From: Triglochin maritima
Taxonomy: Eukaryota > Streptophyta > Magnoliopsida > Alismatales > Juncaginaceae
Reading direction: 5' to 3'
Assembly: GCA_963682175.1 (NCBI GenBank)
Contig: OY821772.1
Location: 54,644,925 to 54,708,924, forward strand
Length of the DNA stretch: 64,000 bases
In this document: piece by piece, positions 22,274-34,616 of the stretch
Position numbering within the stretch: position 1 is the first letter of the stretch
Layout of the letters: every line of letters starts with the position of its first letter
Notes under the pieces: generated by a model
Databases searched by the model: none
What the model was told of the DNA's origin: nothing
Seen by the model: the letters and a program-made list of their open reading frames with translations, nothing else
Made by a program: the position numbers and the translations under genes

Positions 22274-25200
22274 TTGGATTATAGATTCCGGTGCAACTGA
22301 TCACATGACAGGAAACTCCTCCACGATAAATAACATAAAAACAAGTTTAATTTTTTAAAATAAATTTGTCACAGTCGCTAATGGAGACAAAGTACAAATT
22401 AATGGTACAGGAGAAATGCAATTTTTCGATAATCAAATGACTGAGAGTGTCTTGTACGTGCCTAATTTTGATTCTAATCTTTTTTATGTTGCTAGACTCA
22501 CAAAAAAAAATTGCAATATTATCTTTACACCTCTTGATGTAAATTTCAGGATCGTATCACAGGGAAGACGATTGGTAGAGGAAAACTCGTCAATGGATTT
22601 TATGTGCTCGAAAATCAAATAAAGGAAATGTTAGTTAACGTTCCTAATCATGATACCTGACACCAAAGAATGGGGCACCCGTCTCATCTGGTTTTACAAA
22701 AATTATTCCCGTCTCTTAAAAATGAATTGTCTTGTGATGTGTGTCGTTTATCAAAACAAACCATACTCCATTTTTATGCTTCTGAAAATAAGACAGGTCG
22801 TGCCCTCGAATTGATTCACTCAGCCATTTGGGGACCCGCCCCTTTGGGATCCTATAATGGATTCAAGTATTTTATTTCATTTATTGATGACTTCTCACGT
22901 ACAACTTGGTTATATTTATTGAAAGCTAAACCTGATGTTTTTTTGGACTTTTGTGAATTTGTTGCCTTTGTGAAAAATATGTTTGATTCTAAAATTAGAA
23001 TACTTAGATCAGATAACATATCCGAATATACTAGTAACAATTTTCAAGGTTTTTTAAAATAAAAATGGATTTTTCACCAAACCACATGCATAAACACTCC
23101 TGGAGAAAATGGTGTTTCCGAAAGAAAAAATCACCACCTTTTAAATGTTACTCGATCCTTGCTCTTTCAAAATAACATTCCAAAATGTTTTTGGTAAGAT
23201 GTTATTTTAACTGCCACTTACGTTATAAATCGCTTACCTAGCCTGACTATACCCTTAGAGATTTTACATGGAAAGAAAATGAGTATTAATCACCTTCGGA
23301 TTTTTGGTTGTACTTATTTTGTTCATTGGAAACGCATGGACAAACTTGATCATAATTCCATCAAATGTACTTTCTTAGGATATTTTTTAAGAAAAAAAGG
23401 TATAAATGTTATGACCCCATTAATTGTAAATTTTATATTTCTCGCGATGTATCTTTCTTCGAAAATGTTACATACTTCAAAGATCATCAAGACTCTTCCC
23501 CTGCACCCGAAGCTCCTCTACCTGTTGCGGACATCTTCGACGTTGTTTCCCTACCAGCTACTGTCATCGAAACTCCTCCACAAGAAGCGATCGAACCTCC
23601 TCCAATGGACGACCAAGGGGGAGTTGAGGGTCTTCCTCAAAGAAGGATCACATGTCCTACTCGTCCACCTCCTCGGTTTCAAGACTATATGGTATCTCAA
23701 GTTACCTACCCTATCGAGGACTACTTGTCCTACTCTCAAATCAAACCCACCTACCATGTCTTCTTAAGTCAAATAGATAAAACTAAAGAACTCACCAACT
23801 ATCATGAAGCAATTAACCACCATAAGTGGGCTAAAACTATGGAGGATGAACTAAAAGCACTAGAAACCAACCAAACTTGGAGTCTTGTGACCCCTCCAAA
23901 AGGGATAAAACTAGTAGGTTGCAAATGGGTTTACAAGATCAAGTATAATAGCGATGGAACTCTAGAAAGATTTAAGGTCCGGTTAGTCGCAAAAGGATAC
24001 ACTCAAACTTATGTGTTAGATTATCAAGAAACTTTTGCCCCAGTTGCAAAGATGAACATTGTTCGTGTTCTCCTCTTTTTAGTTGTTAACTCGGGTTGGA
24101 ATCTCTTCCAAATGAATGTTAGGAACGTTTTTTTGCAAGGCAACCTAGAGGAAGAAGTCTATATGACTCCTCCCCCAGGCTACAAAACTAATCTAAACAA
24201 GGTATGCAAACTTCACAAGTCCATATACGGGCTCAAACAATCTCCCCGCGCATGATATGCAAAACTCAATCACTCCCTTCTTCTTTATGGGTTCTCTAAA
24301 AGTTCAGTTGATGTCTTCATGTTTACTAAATACTCTCATGAAACCACTATAATTATCTTAGTATATGTGGATGACATTATAATAACCGGAAATAATGATA
24401 AGAAAATATCATTAGTCAAATATTATCTTAAAACCAAGTTTGATATTAAGGAACTAGGCATCATGAAATATTTTCTTGGAATTGAAATTGCCCACTCAGA
24501 AAAAAAGACTATTTTTATCCCAAAGGAAATACGTTATGGATCTCTTATATGAAACTGGAAAGATGTGGTCTAAACCAGTCAACACCCTAATCAAGACTAA
24601 CAGGAAAATTAGTCTTGTTGATGGTGAACCGGTTCAAGACGTAGGAAAATTCCAAAGATTAGTTGGTAAAGGTATCTACCTCACTGTCACTAGACCCGAC
24701 ATTACATGTCGTTAGCGCAGTAAACCAATTTATGCATGCACCCCACAAAGGTCATCTAGAGATTGTTGATCGGATCCTGCATTATCTTAAGAAAACCCCG
24801 GGCTAAAGTCTCTGGATGAAGAAAAACAACTCTAATAAAATTGTTGGTTACTCTGATGCAGATTGGACAGGTAGTCACGATCGGAAATCCACCACTGGAT
24901 TTTGCACCTTCGTTGGCAGAAACTTGGTCACTTGGAGAAGCAAAAAACAGAATGGGGTGGCTAGATCAAGCGCCGAAGCAAAATACCGAGTAATGACCTC
25001 CACAACAAGTGAGCTAATTTGGCTCAAACAACTTCTCAAAGACATGAATATAAACAACCAGAATCCAATACAAATGTTCTATGACAATAACGTTGCAAGA
25101 CACATCGCCTCCAATCTTGTTTTTCACGAACGAACAAAACACATTAAAGTGGGTTGTCATTTCATTCGTGATAAGATACAAACTAAATAAATCGAAGTCT

Positions 25201-25320
25201 CCTACGTCCAGAGTAATGATCAACTAGCAGACATCTTCACAAAAGCACTCAGATCAGAAATACTTCCAACACATTCTTCACAAGTTAGGCTCCTTCAACA
25301 TCTTCCGGAGTCAACTTGAG
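22274..25320 (+). pseudogene. Copia pol (broken): protease, integrase, RT, RNase H
   Basis: In order: protease motif IIDSGATDHMTG (about 22275); GAG-pre-integrase with MGHPSHLVL; integrase core with ELIHSAIWGPAP and FIDDFSRTTWLYL; RT from ALETNQTWSL with CKWVYKIK; YVDDIIITG (about 24366); RNase H with YSDADWTGS and DRKSTTG (about 24850). There are many stops; one converts Trp after KQSPRA to TGA (24255). In RT motif A the usual QMDVKNAF reads QMNVRNVF, so a catalytic Asp is Asn. The second catalytic pair (YVDD) is intact. Confidence 0.92.
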
Positions 25321-25326
25321 GGAGAA
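25317..25326 (+). other. Polypurine tract
   Basis: TGAGGGAGAA lies immediately before the 3' LTR start TGTTGAAATATG. It would prime plus-strand synthesis. Confidence 0.75.
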
Positions 25327-25522
25327 TGTTGAAATATGACAAGAAAGAGACGTTGAAGAACATACCAAATATGGATTCCATCAGAGCATCATCCAGTCAA
25401 GCAAATCAAAGATATAATTGTAATGTAAATGGAAAGCCTAACGGGCTCCTTAGTATCCAATTGTATAAATATAACTCTAAAATTCCTAAATAAAGATATA
25501 ATTCTACTGTTCAAATTCAACA
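25327..25522 (+). repeat. 3' LTR of the + strand Copia
   Basis: 196 bp, starting TGTTGAAATATG and ending AAATTCAACA. It is clearly related to 20737-20950 but differs by several substitutions and a short deletion. Confidence 0.88.
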
Positions 25523-25959
25523 AAAAAAACAGTAAACAATAAGAAATTAGCATAAATAACATACAAAGAAGGTTGGAGGAGAGAAGGATGTGAGAAGATG
25601 CGGCTGTAGAGGTCGTCGGGCGGCGGTCTGGCTAAGTGCCGGTGGTGTGGAGGGAGGAAGCTTGGTGTTTGGTGGCTAGAGTTCGAGGGGTTTGGGGTTT
25701 GTTATGTTTGGAAGAATTTTATTTTTTTAGTTCTTATACTTATAGGCATGTAAAATGGGTTTATTATAACTTTGTGACACAGGTAACATGACGACCAGCA
25801 AGTGAAGAAAGTGGAACAGTTTGGGAATCGAAGACTAATAGGAAATTCCATCAATGGAGCATGATACATGTCTAATTTAATTCAATTTCATAGTTATTTT
25901 CTATTCACTCTTGCATTAGGTGCTTGCTTAGATTTAACGGTTGAGGATTATGACTTATG
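25523..25959. other. Intergenic DNA
   Basis: Contains a short GC-rich patch (25590-25690) with no supported reading frame. No gene is recognised. Confidence 0.55.
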
Positions 25960-25967
25960 GTTTTATA

Positions 25968-26996
25968 TAGGGGTGTCAGTGGATATTCGAATATCCGAAC
26001 ATCCGTTCGTATCCGTATTCGAATTTGGACATTCGATTCCCGAAAAAATATCTGTAAGACCGTATTCGTATCCGATCCGTAAAGTCGTGGAGCGGATATG
26101 GTTATTGGTACATCCGGTCCGTATAATATCCGATCTGGGATCGGATATCCGTAGTACAACATCTATATTCATATCCGTATTATATATAGTTATTCTTTAA
26201 ATTAATGAAATATTTATATGTTAAGTATTTTTTTCTATAAATTACCCAAGTATATAACCTATCCTAAATTCCTAACCCTAAACCTACTTAAAGTCCCCCA
26301 AACACAACTTCAGCCGTCACATCCCTCCCTCCTCCCTTTCTTCCAGCAATCCAGCTCCAACCTCCCTCCCTCCTCCCATTCTTCCAGCCGCAACTTCACT
26401 CCCCACCATCAGCCTCGGCTCTCCGGGAACGCAACATCCTTGGAAATGAAACTTTGAATTTTATCTCGAAATTTGTCTTAAGTAATTTGTACTTTAAGCT
26501 TTTGTTTGAAAAAAAACTTGTATTTATCTTCGTATTTTTGTATGATGTTAAAACTTAAAACAATGATTTGTGATGTTAAATCATGGATCATTCTTCATAT
26601 TTTGTGGTGATGTTAAAACTTAAAAGATTGTTAGTTTGTTATATGGATTTGTGTTATTGTGTATCATTATATGATTATATCTTAGGTGTAAAAACAAATC
26701 TTTAGGAGGATCATTTTCACATGAATCTGGATACAAATAATATCTGTATCCGGATACGGATAATATCCGTATTCGATCCGTATCCGACGGATTCTAAAAT
26801 GGATACGGATACGGATAATAACCGTATTCGATTTATATCTGGATACGGATAATATCTGTATTCAATCCGTATCCGACGGATTCTAAAATGGATATTCAAT
26901 TTAATATCCGTTCGGATACGGATCCGGATGTATCATTTGTTCCGCGGATACGGATACAGGTAGATCCGGTCCATATTCGCTCCGTTGACACTCCTA
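25968..26996. mobile_element. Second non-autonomous hAT-type transposon, 8-bp TSD
   Basis: A perfect 8-bp duplication GTTTTATA flanks it at 25960-25967 and 26997-27004. The ends are TAGGGGTGTCAGTGG and, read inward from the right, TAGGAGTGTCAACGG, a good terminal inverted repeat. The subterminal zones (25980-26160 and 26735-26990) are packed with GGATACGGATA, ATATCCG and CCGTATCC words on both strands. It is 1029 bp with no transposase. The tip TAGGGGTGT matches the element at 11967, while the subterminal repeat is wholly different. Confidence 0.9.
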
Positions 26997-27004
26997 GTTT
27001 TATA

Positions 27005-27980
27005 TATAAATACCAAGTAAACAAAGGAAAATGACACCTATTGCCCATCAAGTAAGATTTATTTTCTTGATTGGGGGTATTTCTTGTAGGCACAACTTCC
27101 ACCCTGGCCACCATCAATCACCGCCAACGAACCACCACAACTCGGGAAGACAGGTAGGAGTGCTGCAAGGGCAGCTTACACCAGGGGGAAGACATTCCCC
27201 ATAAGCAGCTCAAAAGCCGTTTTGTCAGCGGTAGCATGGCGGTGCACAACTGTTGGAGTCGTCTTGTTAGCAGGAGCATGGCGGTGCATTGCGTTGCACA
27301 ACTGGTTTCGAGGTGCTGATCAACATGAGATTGCTGTTACGGGAGCATGGCCATGTACATGATCGGGAGCACATCTTTAAATAATTTATGCCAAGTTTAG
27401 ACTATAAATAAAGTATCCTGTGCTATCACTGCTTAGACCCTCGTATTCTTCTGCTCAGATTATAGAGAAAACTCCCCGAAAAGGAAAGAGCAATCTCCAT
27501 GAGAATTCTTAAACCAACGGTTCTTGAAAGAAGAAAGGGCTACTACTGGTTCAACCAAAAAAATTCTCAGCGAGAAGACGCAGCTAACCGAGACTCACTA
27601 TGCAATACCAAGTCGTTGCTTCATCTCGAAAAGGTCTTCCTTTATATAGGATACCAAATGTCTGCAGTCTTGATGGAAATCCTAGAAATGCTCCTCCCGT
27701 GGATGGATACTCCAGCAAGATGAAGTCAACCATGTTACTTAGACGAGCTGTTATTTGGATAACTTTTGTAGAAGGGAAAGAAGTATCTTTCATTAGCTGA
27801 ATAAAATTTGACTTTGATAATCAAGTGCTGTTTAAATAATATCTACATACAGGGAAAAGTCAAAATTGTCGCTGTTATTGCGCCTATAACAAAGCTCATA
27901 ACACAAAATTTAGCTCTTTTGCAGCAGCCCTGCTCATAGCATGCAAGATACTAGACTCTGCCGAGACATTAGGTGATACC
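27005..27980. other. Intergenic DNA and 3' flank of the plastid-protein gene
   Basis: A patch at 27220-27360 repeats 'agcatggcggtgca' two to three times. ORFs around 27499-27800 resemble no family I know and show no splice logic. The last ~150 bp probably hold the 3' UTR of the - strand gene. Confidence 0.5.
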
Positions 27981-30900
27981 TCAAGTAGAATGAGATGGTA
28001 TATCTGTAGGTTCCTCGCTATCCGAACCATCAATCATTTTCTCAAGTGAATCCATGTCTCCACTTTCGGAAAGAGTATGGATCCGCAAAGTGTCGGCATC
28101 CTCGCTACACATAAACATAAATAAGTGATGTAGAAAACTATCCATGACAAATGCTCAGACCAGGCTGTAGGTCAATGTGATTTGCAAACTTAAGAGTGAG
28201 AGTCCACTAAAGCAATAGTTAATTGAAAATTGTGAGAACAAAAGCACTAAGAAATTTACTACAGGCATGCAAAACACGGTACTTGACAACAATTAGATTG
28301 TTTGCTCAAAATGCTTAAAGGACATACTCTGTCACTCCAAATATTTCCTTGACTACCAAGGAGCCATCTCTTGAGCAGAACCCTGGAAGCTGTTTCAGAT
28401 CACAATAATTGCACGTATAGTATCAGTACGCAATAAATTGTAACTAAAATATAATTTCCAAAGAACATGGTCGGCTGGTCGCATAACCTAGAAACATGAA
28501 CATATTCATGGTGGTGTGTTTACCAGATGGTATTTGAGCAGATAATTCAAAGAAAACGAGAAGGAATACAATGATTAAAGAAGAAATAAGTAGTAGGCTA
28601 GATGATGGAAAAGGAAAATATCAATGCATGTGCGTTTTCTGGGTCTCAACAACTACGCCCAAATTCTCAGTCAGAAGATATGTTTAAAAATATAAAGAGG
28701 CTAAAAATATCATATCAAGAAACGTAAAGGTATACTTACGAAAAAGTTGAATGCCTAGAATTTGCCAATCTAAGCCTTTTTTTCTCTTATATCAGTGTCA
28801 AAATCAATTGCCATGCAAGTATGCAACATATGCCAAATTATAAAAGCCAACACCTTAAGTCATGAACATGAAAAACAAAAATAAGCCTATTTGTTCATGA
28901 AAAAGAAAACTGAGATGAAAGATCATATAAACTTGAAGTATAATAACATGAACAGTCCAAGAAATTATCCATGTCACAATATAACGTAGAACGTAGATCT
29001 CAACCAACCTCAGATAAATATAGAATCTTTCCAAAGAGTCCCTGGACAGCAAGTTTGCGCTTGAATCCTTTTTCCGTGAATCCTGAAATATCCATTACAA
29101 CTGGACCTGGATGACACCCAAAACAAAATCCGTAACAATGAGGTAGGCATTTAGAGTATGCAAATTCCAAATAGTACAAGCATGTTTTCCGTTCCGTTGT
29201 TACTTGCGTTCAGGATATGGTCAACAGGTACTAAAGTCCAGGGTTATATTTCCTATAAATGTGGCCCACATGGTAGACTTCTGTCAATTCAATTGGCCGT
29301 GTAGTCACAGGTATACAGAATATCTGGCTTCTGACTCTACAACTAAAAATCACACCACTCAACATAAGAGATAAGACAATTTGCTCAGTCTGAAAAAGAG
29401 GGCATAAAATAAAGCAATTATTTTAATATAATAATAGGTATAAAATTAGTAGAGGCCAAAAAGAATTAGACATGCTACAACAATCATCAGTAGGCTCTAT
29501 CCACACTCAGCTTTATACATAAAGCTAGAAACAAGCATTGAGATTTGAGAACAATGTTTAAAAGTCATGACAAACAAACATGGACCTAAAAGTCTAAGAT
29601 ACAAACTTGCAGATCATTAAACTAAGAAAGAGACTAACTGAAAAAGGAGCATAGTGAATAACAAAATAAGACAGAAATACCTTTGTCCTTGACAATTCGT
29701 CTTGATACTTCATTTAGGACTTCAGCAACTTGTGGATCGTCCAATTGTGAAGCCTTGCGAAGACTGATTAGTTCCATCACGACATCTGGATTGAAAGGCT
29801 TTTCATTGAGAGCATATCTGATATATTTGCGCAGAATGTCATCCGTGCTAAAACTTGTCTGAATATCACATCACCACGGGAAAAAAATTCAGACCTCCAC
29901 GGTTTCGTATCTAATAACTATATAATACTCTAACGGTTAAGAAACTATAGCCGAGAAAAGGTGACTCATGAGAACACGACAATAGATGACAGAAAGTAGT
30001 ATTGTAAATTGTAATGCTTTAAGACTATTTCACAATAGCCACTTCAAACAATAGAAGTGATGCCATCTCCCACTTAGAAATATAAATTCGAGGAAAAGAT
30101 CTTAACCAACATCATTCCTAGAACATATAAAAAATCATCTTTGATGGAAAAGGTAGATACAAATTTAAAAAAGGAAACTAGCAAAACAGTAGCAACAAAG
30201 TTATTCAACAATTTATGATAAACATCACAATACCTTTTCCATGAGATCCTTCAGATTAGAATGCTGCACTTCCTTCCCCTTCGAAAATAATTCATCTATG
30301 GACCTCAGTAATGTAGCATTCTTATTCACCTATAGAAGACATTCTTTAGATGAAATGATGAAATACCTATGTTAGACCTCTAAAAATCTTCAATCGAATT
30401 CATAAAGTGAACTGACTCCTTAGAACACGTGAATTTTAATTTCCCTCCATAAAAGCTAATATCCCAATCTAAGATACAAAAATAATAAACCATTCCGATT
30501 AAAAAACAGTAATAAACCACTGAAAACATTGACTTGTTTGATATGTCAAGGCTACCCCAGCACCTCAAAAGGGCTCTTGTCAAGGCGGGGTAAGCAGGGG
30601 TTTGGTGTATACATCCTTACCTCTGCTAATCAGAAAGGTTGTTTCCCATTTACCCAATGATGTAAAGTGCAAAAACCTTCTAATATTTCACAATATATAA
30701 GAAATGCAAACAATTTTAAACGTCACTTTGATCAATTCCACCATCGTCCAAATGCCAAAAGGTAGTACCTTTTTTTTAAAAATCATTACCTGATCCACAC
30801 CGCTAAAAAAACATACAATCACTGTGACAATCACATCGATAGAAAATCGTTACCGAAATGCCGAGAGTAGCAAAACCAAAAGCTACGCTGCAAAATGAAA

Positions 30901-31461
30901 TTTCTCCTAAAAAACCAAACTTCACACAAATCCCTCAAAATGACAAACACACAGAATCCTAAACCAACACAACCAAATCCCTAACAATAACTTCCGGAAC
31001 GCATCCTAAAAATCAAACACGGAAACCGACGGCGACCTTACCATCCTCTTCTTCTTGGCCCCAGGGGACGTGAATTTCCTGGCGGTCTTAACGACGGCGA
31101 ACACAAACGTAACCCCAACATAGGCCAACGGAACGGCGAGAAGCCACGGGAGCTTGCTGCCGGCGACGCGGGGGCCGGGGATGGCGTGGGCGACGGTGCC
31201 GGTGAATTCGACGAGGTCGAGCGCCTTCTCCTCAATCCAGGGGACGTCCTCCTCGACCTCCTCGACGTCGTCGGTGTCGGTCTTCTTGGTGATTTGGTGA
31301 TTTGATCCGGGGTTGTTGTTGTTCTTCCCGAGGGCGGAGATGCGGGGACGGGAGGAGAGAGGGAAGGAGAGAGTTGGTTTGGGAGTGGATGAGGGAATCC
31401 GGGGAGCCCAGAGAGGGCGGAGAAGAGGGAAGGAGGAAGAAGAAGAAGACGCGGAAGCCAT
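27981..31461 (-). CDS. Chloroplast-targeted single-TM conserved protein, 6 exons
   Basis: Exons in coding order: 31461-31042, 30329-30234, 29858-29681, 29106-29009, 28389-28328, 28104-27981. All introns are GT-AG and the frame is open for 325 aa. Residues 1-45 are Ser/Pro/Arg-rich with few acidic residues, fitting a plastid transit peptide. An acidic stretch (62-72) follows, then a hydrophobic helix at about 104-124 (LPWLLAVPLAYVGVTFVFAV) and a basic linker. The conserved C-terminal part contains KYIRYALNEKPFNPDVV, SRRIVKDKGPVVMDISG, GFKRKLAVQGLFGKILYLSE and VTDEDADTLRIHTL. I believe this corresponds to the plant family sometimes labelled 'LOW PSII ACCUMULATION-like', but that name is from memory and not certain. 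A role in thylakoid protein assembly is only a guess. Exon 1 is GC-rich, as is common for transit-peptide exons. Confidence 0.88.
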
Positions 31462-34400
31462 TGGAGGGAGGATTTGGTGGTGGCGGTGGTTTTGGGTTTT
31501 TACAATGGGGATGATGGGATCGGGTTCGGTTCGGATTTGGGGTTTATCGAATTCGAATCAAACCAAATAAAAACTATATTTTTTTCGGTTCGGATCGGTT
31601 TAAAGTTTTATTCCAGATTGACCACTTTTGGAGCATTGCTGTCTATTTAAATCTTTACTTAAATCATCGTTAGCATCACCCCGGGTAATTTTTGGACGTC
31701 CGATTTTTTTTTCTGTCACGTCAACTTCTTTCTTTACTACGTCAGTACAATTCAACTTCCTTACAAAATCCTTAACTATCATTCAATCCACCCAAAAACT
31801 TCTATCCTAAAAAACAAAAACAAAAAATCAATCCCCCCCGGATTGGGCGCCCAAGCAGGACCCCTTAACACCCACGGATAATCAAAGCTTCGGAGTCTAG
31901 TCACAATCGACTTGATGACAATGATACTTGAAAATGTTTCATAAATGTTTTTTTGGTGTGTTTAGACATAGCAAAACAACAGAATCTTCGGTAGCTTAAC
32001 TCACCCTTTTGAACATATTATGAATAATTATTTTAATTATTTTGAATTATGGACAAATTCACTCAAACGTTACAAAAAACCACTGCAGGATTTGATCCAA
32101 AAGATAGCAAGACTGTCATTTGCACTCATGCAAGATGGAACCATTCCAATTTCCAACCATCCTGCCAACCAATCAAGCGACAATTGACCCGGTACCGGCA
32201 ATCACCCAAGCACAAGTGGGCGGACAACTTACTTAAGATTACACTCACCTATCATAGGAAGAAATTTAAAAAAAAAAAAAATCCGTAGGTTGGCAAAAAT
32301 CGAGGATGAGGCCGAGAACAACTTGAAACTGAGGAAGAGAGACGTCCGACCCAGAAGGAACGTGTGCACTGCTTCGAGGAATTTGCCGTACTCCCTCAAC
32401 TTTCGGTTTGGTCCCTACTGATGACACCTAGTTGGGTTTCTCTTTGATCAATGTTTAGCGGCAATGGGTTGTGTTTGTAATGGTATTAGATGTTACATTG
32501 TTACCCCCACTAAGGAAACACGGTCACGGTAGAGGCTTGCAAAACTTGTTATCCCTAAACTCATGGCAACTTTGACGTTGGGCTATTGTGACTTATAACA
32601 ACACAAACATTTTATTACGAATGAAACCACCTAATTATCAAAATAAGGACAACCAAAAAAGTTATCTATTAGCTAAAATTATGGTCACGCACTAATAAGT
32701 AGAAATATAGTGCTAACTAAACCAAGAACTCGAAGACGATAAAAAACATGAACCCAACATACAAGTACATTGGAACCCCAAGATTGAGTTTATCACTAGG
32801 CAAAATGGGGATGAGCCAGAAGCTTTGAATGAATCTCCGCAATGAAGTCTTCAAGGATGACATGCAAGAAAAGAATTGTATGTAGAAGCCCCAACAAACA
32901 ATGCAGGATCAAAACGAAAGAGAAAACTTTCGAGATCAACAAGACCCTTAACCAAACATTACATGAAACAAGCAACAAAATATAAAAAACAAAACCCAAA
33001 GAGGGTACACAAACAACGCCCATAGGCACATACAAACACTAATGTTGCCACATGCGACTTATTTTGCATCCGAACTTTTCAATTCGACCATCTTCTCCAA
33101 GATCTACACCAACTCGGTGGCATGCAAGACATTATCGATCCAAATTGGTGACATGCAATGCAACAACAACCCAAATGGCGCCAACGAGGAGAAAGAAGGA
33201 AGAAGATAAAGGAGAGGATGGCGGAGGTGGGAGGAAAAGATTCAGCGGGCAAAAGGCTGAAGGTCTCTGGGGTGGAGACTCTGAAGGGGGAGCTAGAGAG
33301 AAAATGCTCGCACTTAGAAATGATGTTGTATCATTTTGAGTTCAGAATTGCAGCCACCTATATCAATGTGAGAGTGAGTGTCGACAAATTTTGAATCGCA
33401 AAATTATTTGTCGTCCCGCACGGAAACGACTGGAACATTGAGCTTGTGATTTTGTTGTCGTGTCCTCGGATCAAACATTTGGTTTTATTTGGTAGCTAAC
33501 TGCAACAAGTTTAACCAATCAATTTGGACTAGTACTTCGAGCCTAACTTCACGATTCATAATGCCGCTCACTCACGTGAAAGAGAGTTGACAGCTCAAAA
33601 AATAACATTCAATGTAACTTTTTAAAATAGATGCATAACATAAAATAATTACGTTTTAAGAATTCTACAACCATATCCTTTTATAATTATGTTTTAAGAA
33701 TTGTCATACATTAAGTGTAATATGTCGTAACAAATTTGTGTATCAATGTATCAGAGATGGCTCTGTAACTGCTTTGAAAAAATATCATACTAGTTTATTG
33801 GACTACGAAAAATCGACCGAAAGTCAAAACCCAAAACGATAAGCAAATCCACATCATCGATTTCTAATCCAAACATGGGGGAGAAACCTCACTCTCATGA
33901 AAGCTTCATGTTTCCCTAAAACATTTCAAAATAAAATAAAACTATAATAAGTCTGAATGTTTAAGCTTCTTACGGAGGAGGAACATTTGGGCTGATTTTA
34001 TTCAACAGGTAATTTTGATCCTAAGTAATGACAGAAGTCAAATCCTTTTCTCCATGTAAAAACCAATGATTTTGATATCAGCAACTCAGCAATGTTTTTC
34101 CCTCCTTTTTTGATCCGTAGCAACTCAGCAATGTTTTTCCCTCCTTTTTTGATCCGTAGCAACTCAGCAATGTTACTACAAAGAAACCAACAATGTAAAA
34201 ATCACTCTGCAAGCCTGTGTATCCTGCTACAAGCCTTCAAGATTTTTAGGTTCTGCATTCTGCATTGCACACTTAGAGAGGACAAGGAAGAAGAAATTCT
34301 AGTGGATCCACCCTCCGGTTCTTCATTAAACACTGAAAAGAGAGAGGGGAACAACATTCTACTGGTTCCACTGTGCCATCTCCATCACATATTTACATTC

Positions 34401-34616
34401 TTGAAGAGGAAAAGGGAGACAGAAGGCAAAGAAGTGGCTAGGGGTTTACCTCCGATTCCAGGACTGGTTATCCCTGAAAGTTTCGGAAAAAATAACTATA
34501 ATCAATTGCAAGCTTTGGCAACATCCGACAGCTCATGGAGAAAAATCCTGGGTGTACCCTGACAGCATCACTGATTCTTGTGAGATCAAAATTTTACCAA
34601 TCAACTAGAGCGTTGC
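31462..34616. other. Intergenic DNA
   Basis: The divergent flank of the plastid-protein gene has 'tcggttcggat' words near 31520-31600. The stretch 32470-32650 may be an old retroelement 3' end ('aatgaaaccacctaattatcaaaa', repeated in similar form near 59865) but this is weak. ORFs at 33052-33394 and 34092-34562 lack recognisable domains. No gene is supported. Confidence 0.5.
34081..34173 (+). repeat. 39-bp tandem repeat, about 2.4 copies
   Basis: The unit beginning 'gcaactcagcaatgttttt' starts at 34081, 34120 and 34159. The two full copies appear identical, so the duplication is recent. It lies about 0.45 kb beyond the 3' end of the G-patch CDS. Confidence 0.95.

Larger units (their letters stand above)
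20737..25522 (+). mobile_element. Degenerate Ty1-Copia retrotransposon
   Basis: Two similar but diverged LTRs (20737-20950 and 25327-25522) bracket a Copia-ordered internal region: gag, protease, integrase, reverse transcriptase, RNase H. A primer site follows the left LTR and a purine tract precedes the right LTR. I could not find a target duplication. Many stops and frameshifts, and clear LTR divergence, show an old, inactive insertion. It is a distant relative of the - strand Copia at 49872-59658: the gag and pol motifs align throughout. Confidence 0.93.

Noticed and set aside
27499..27800. Two overlapping ORFs before the plastid-protein gene
   Set aside because: No recognisable motif in either frame and no consistent splicing. 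They could be fragments of a decayed element, but nothing supports a gene.
33052..33394. ORFs with Lys/Arg/Gly-rich translation
   Set aside because: Composition-driven; no domain or conserved motif seen.
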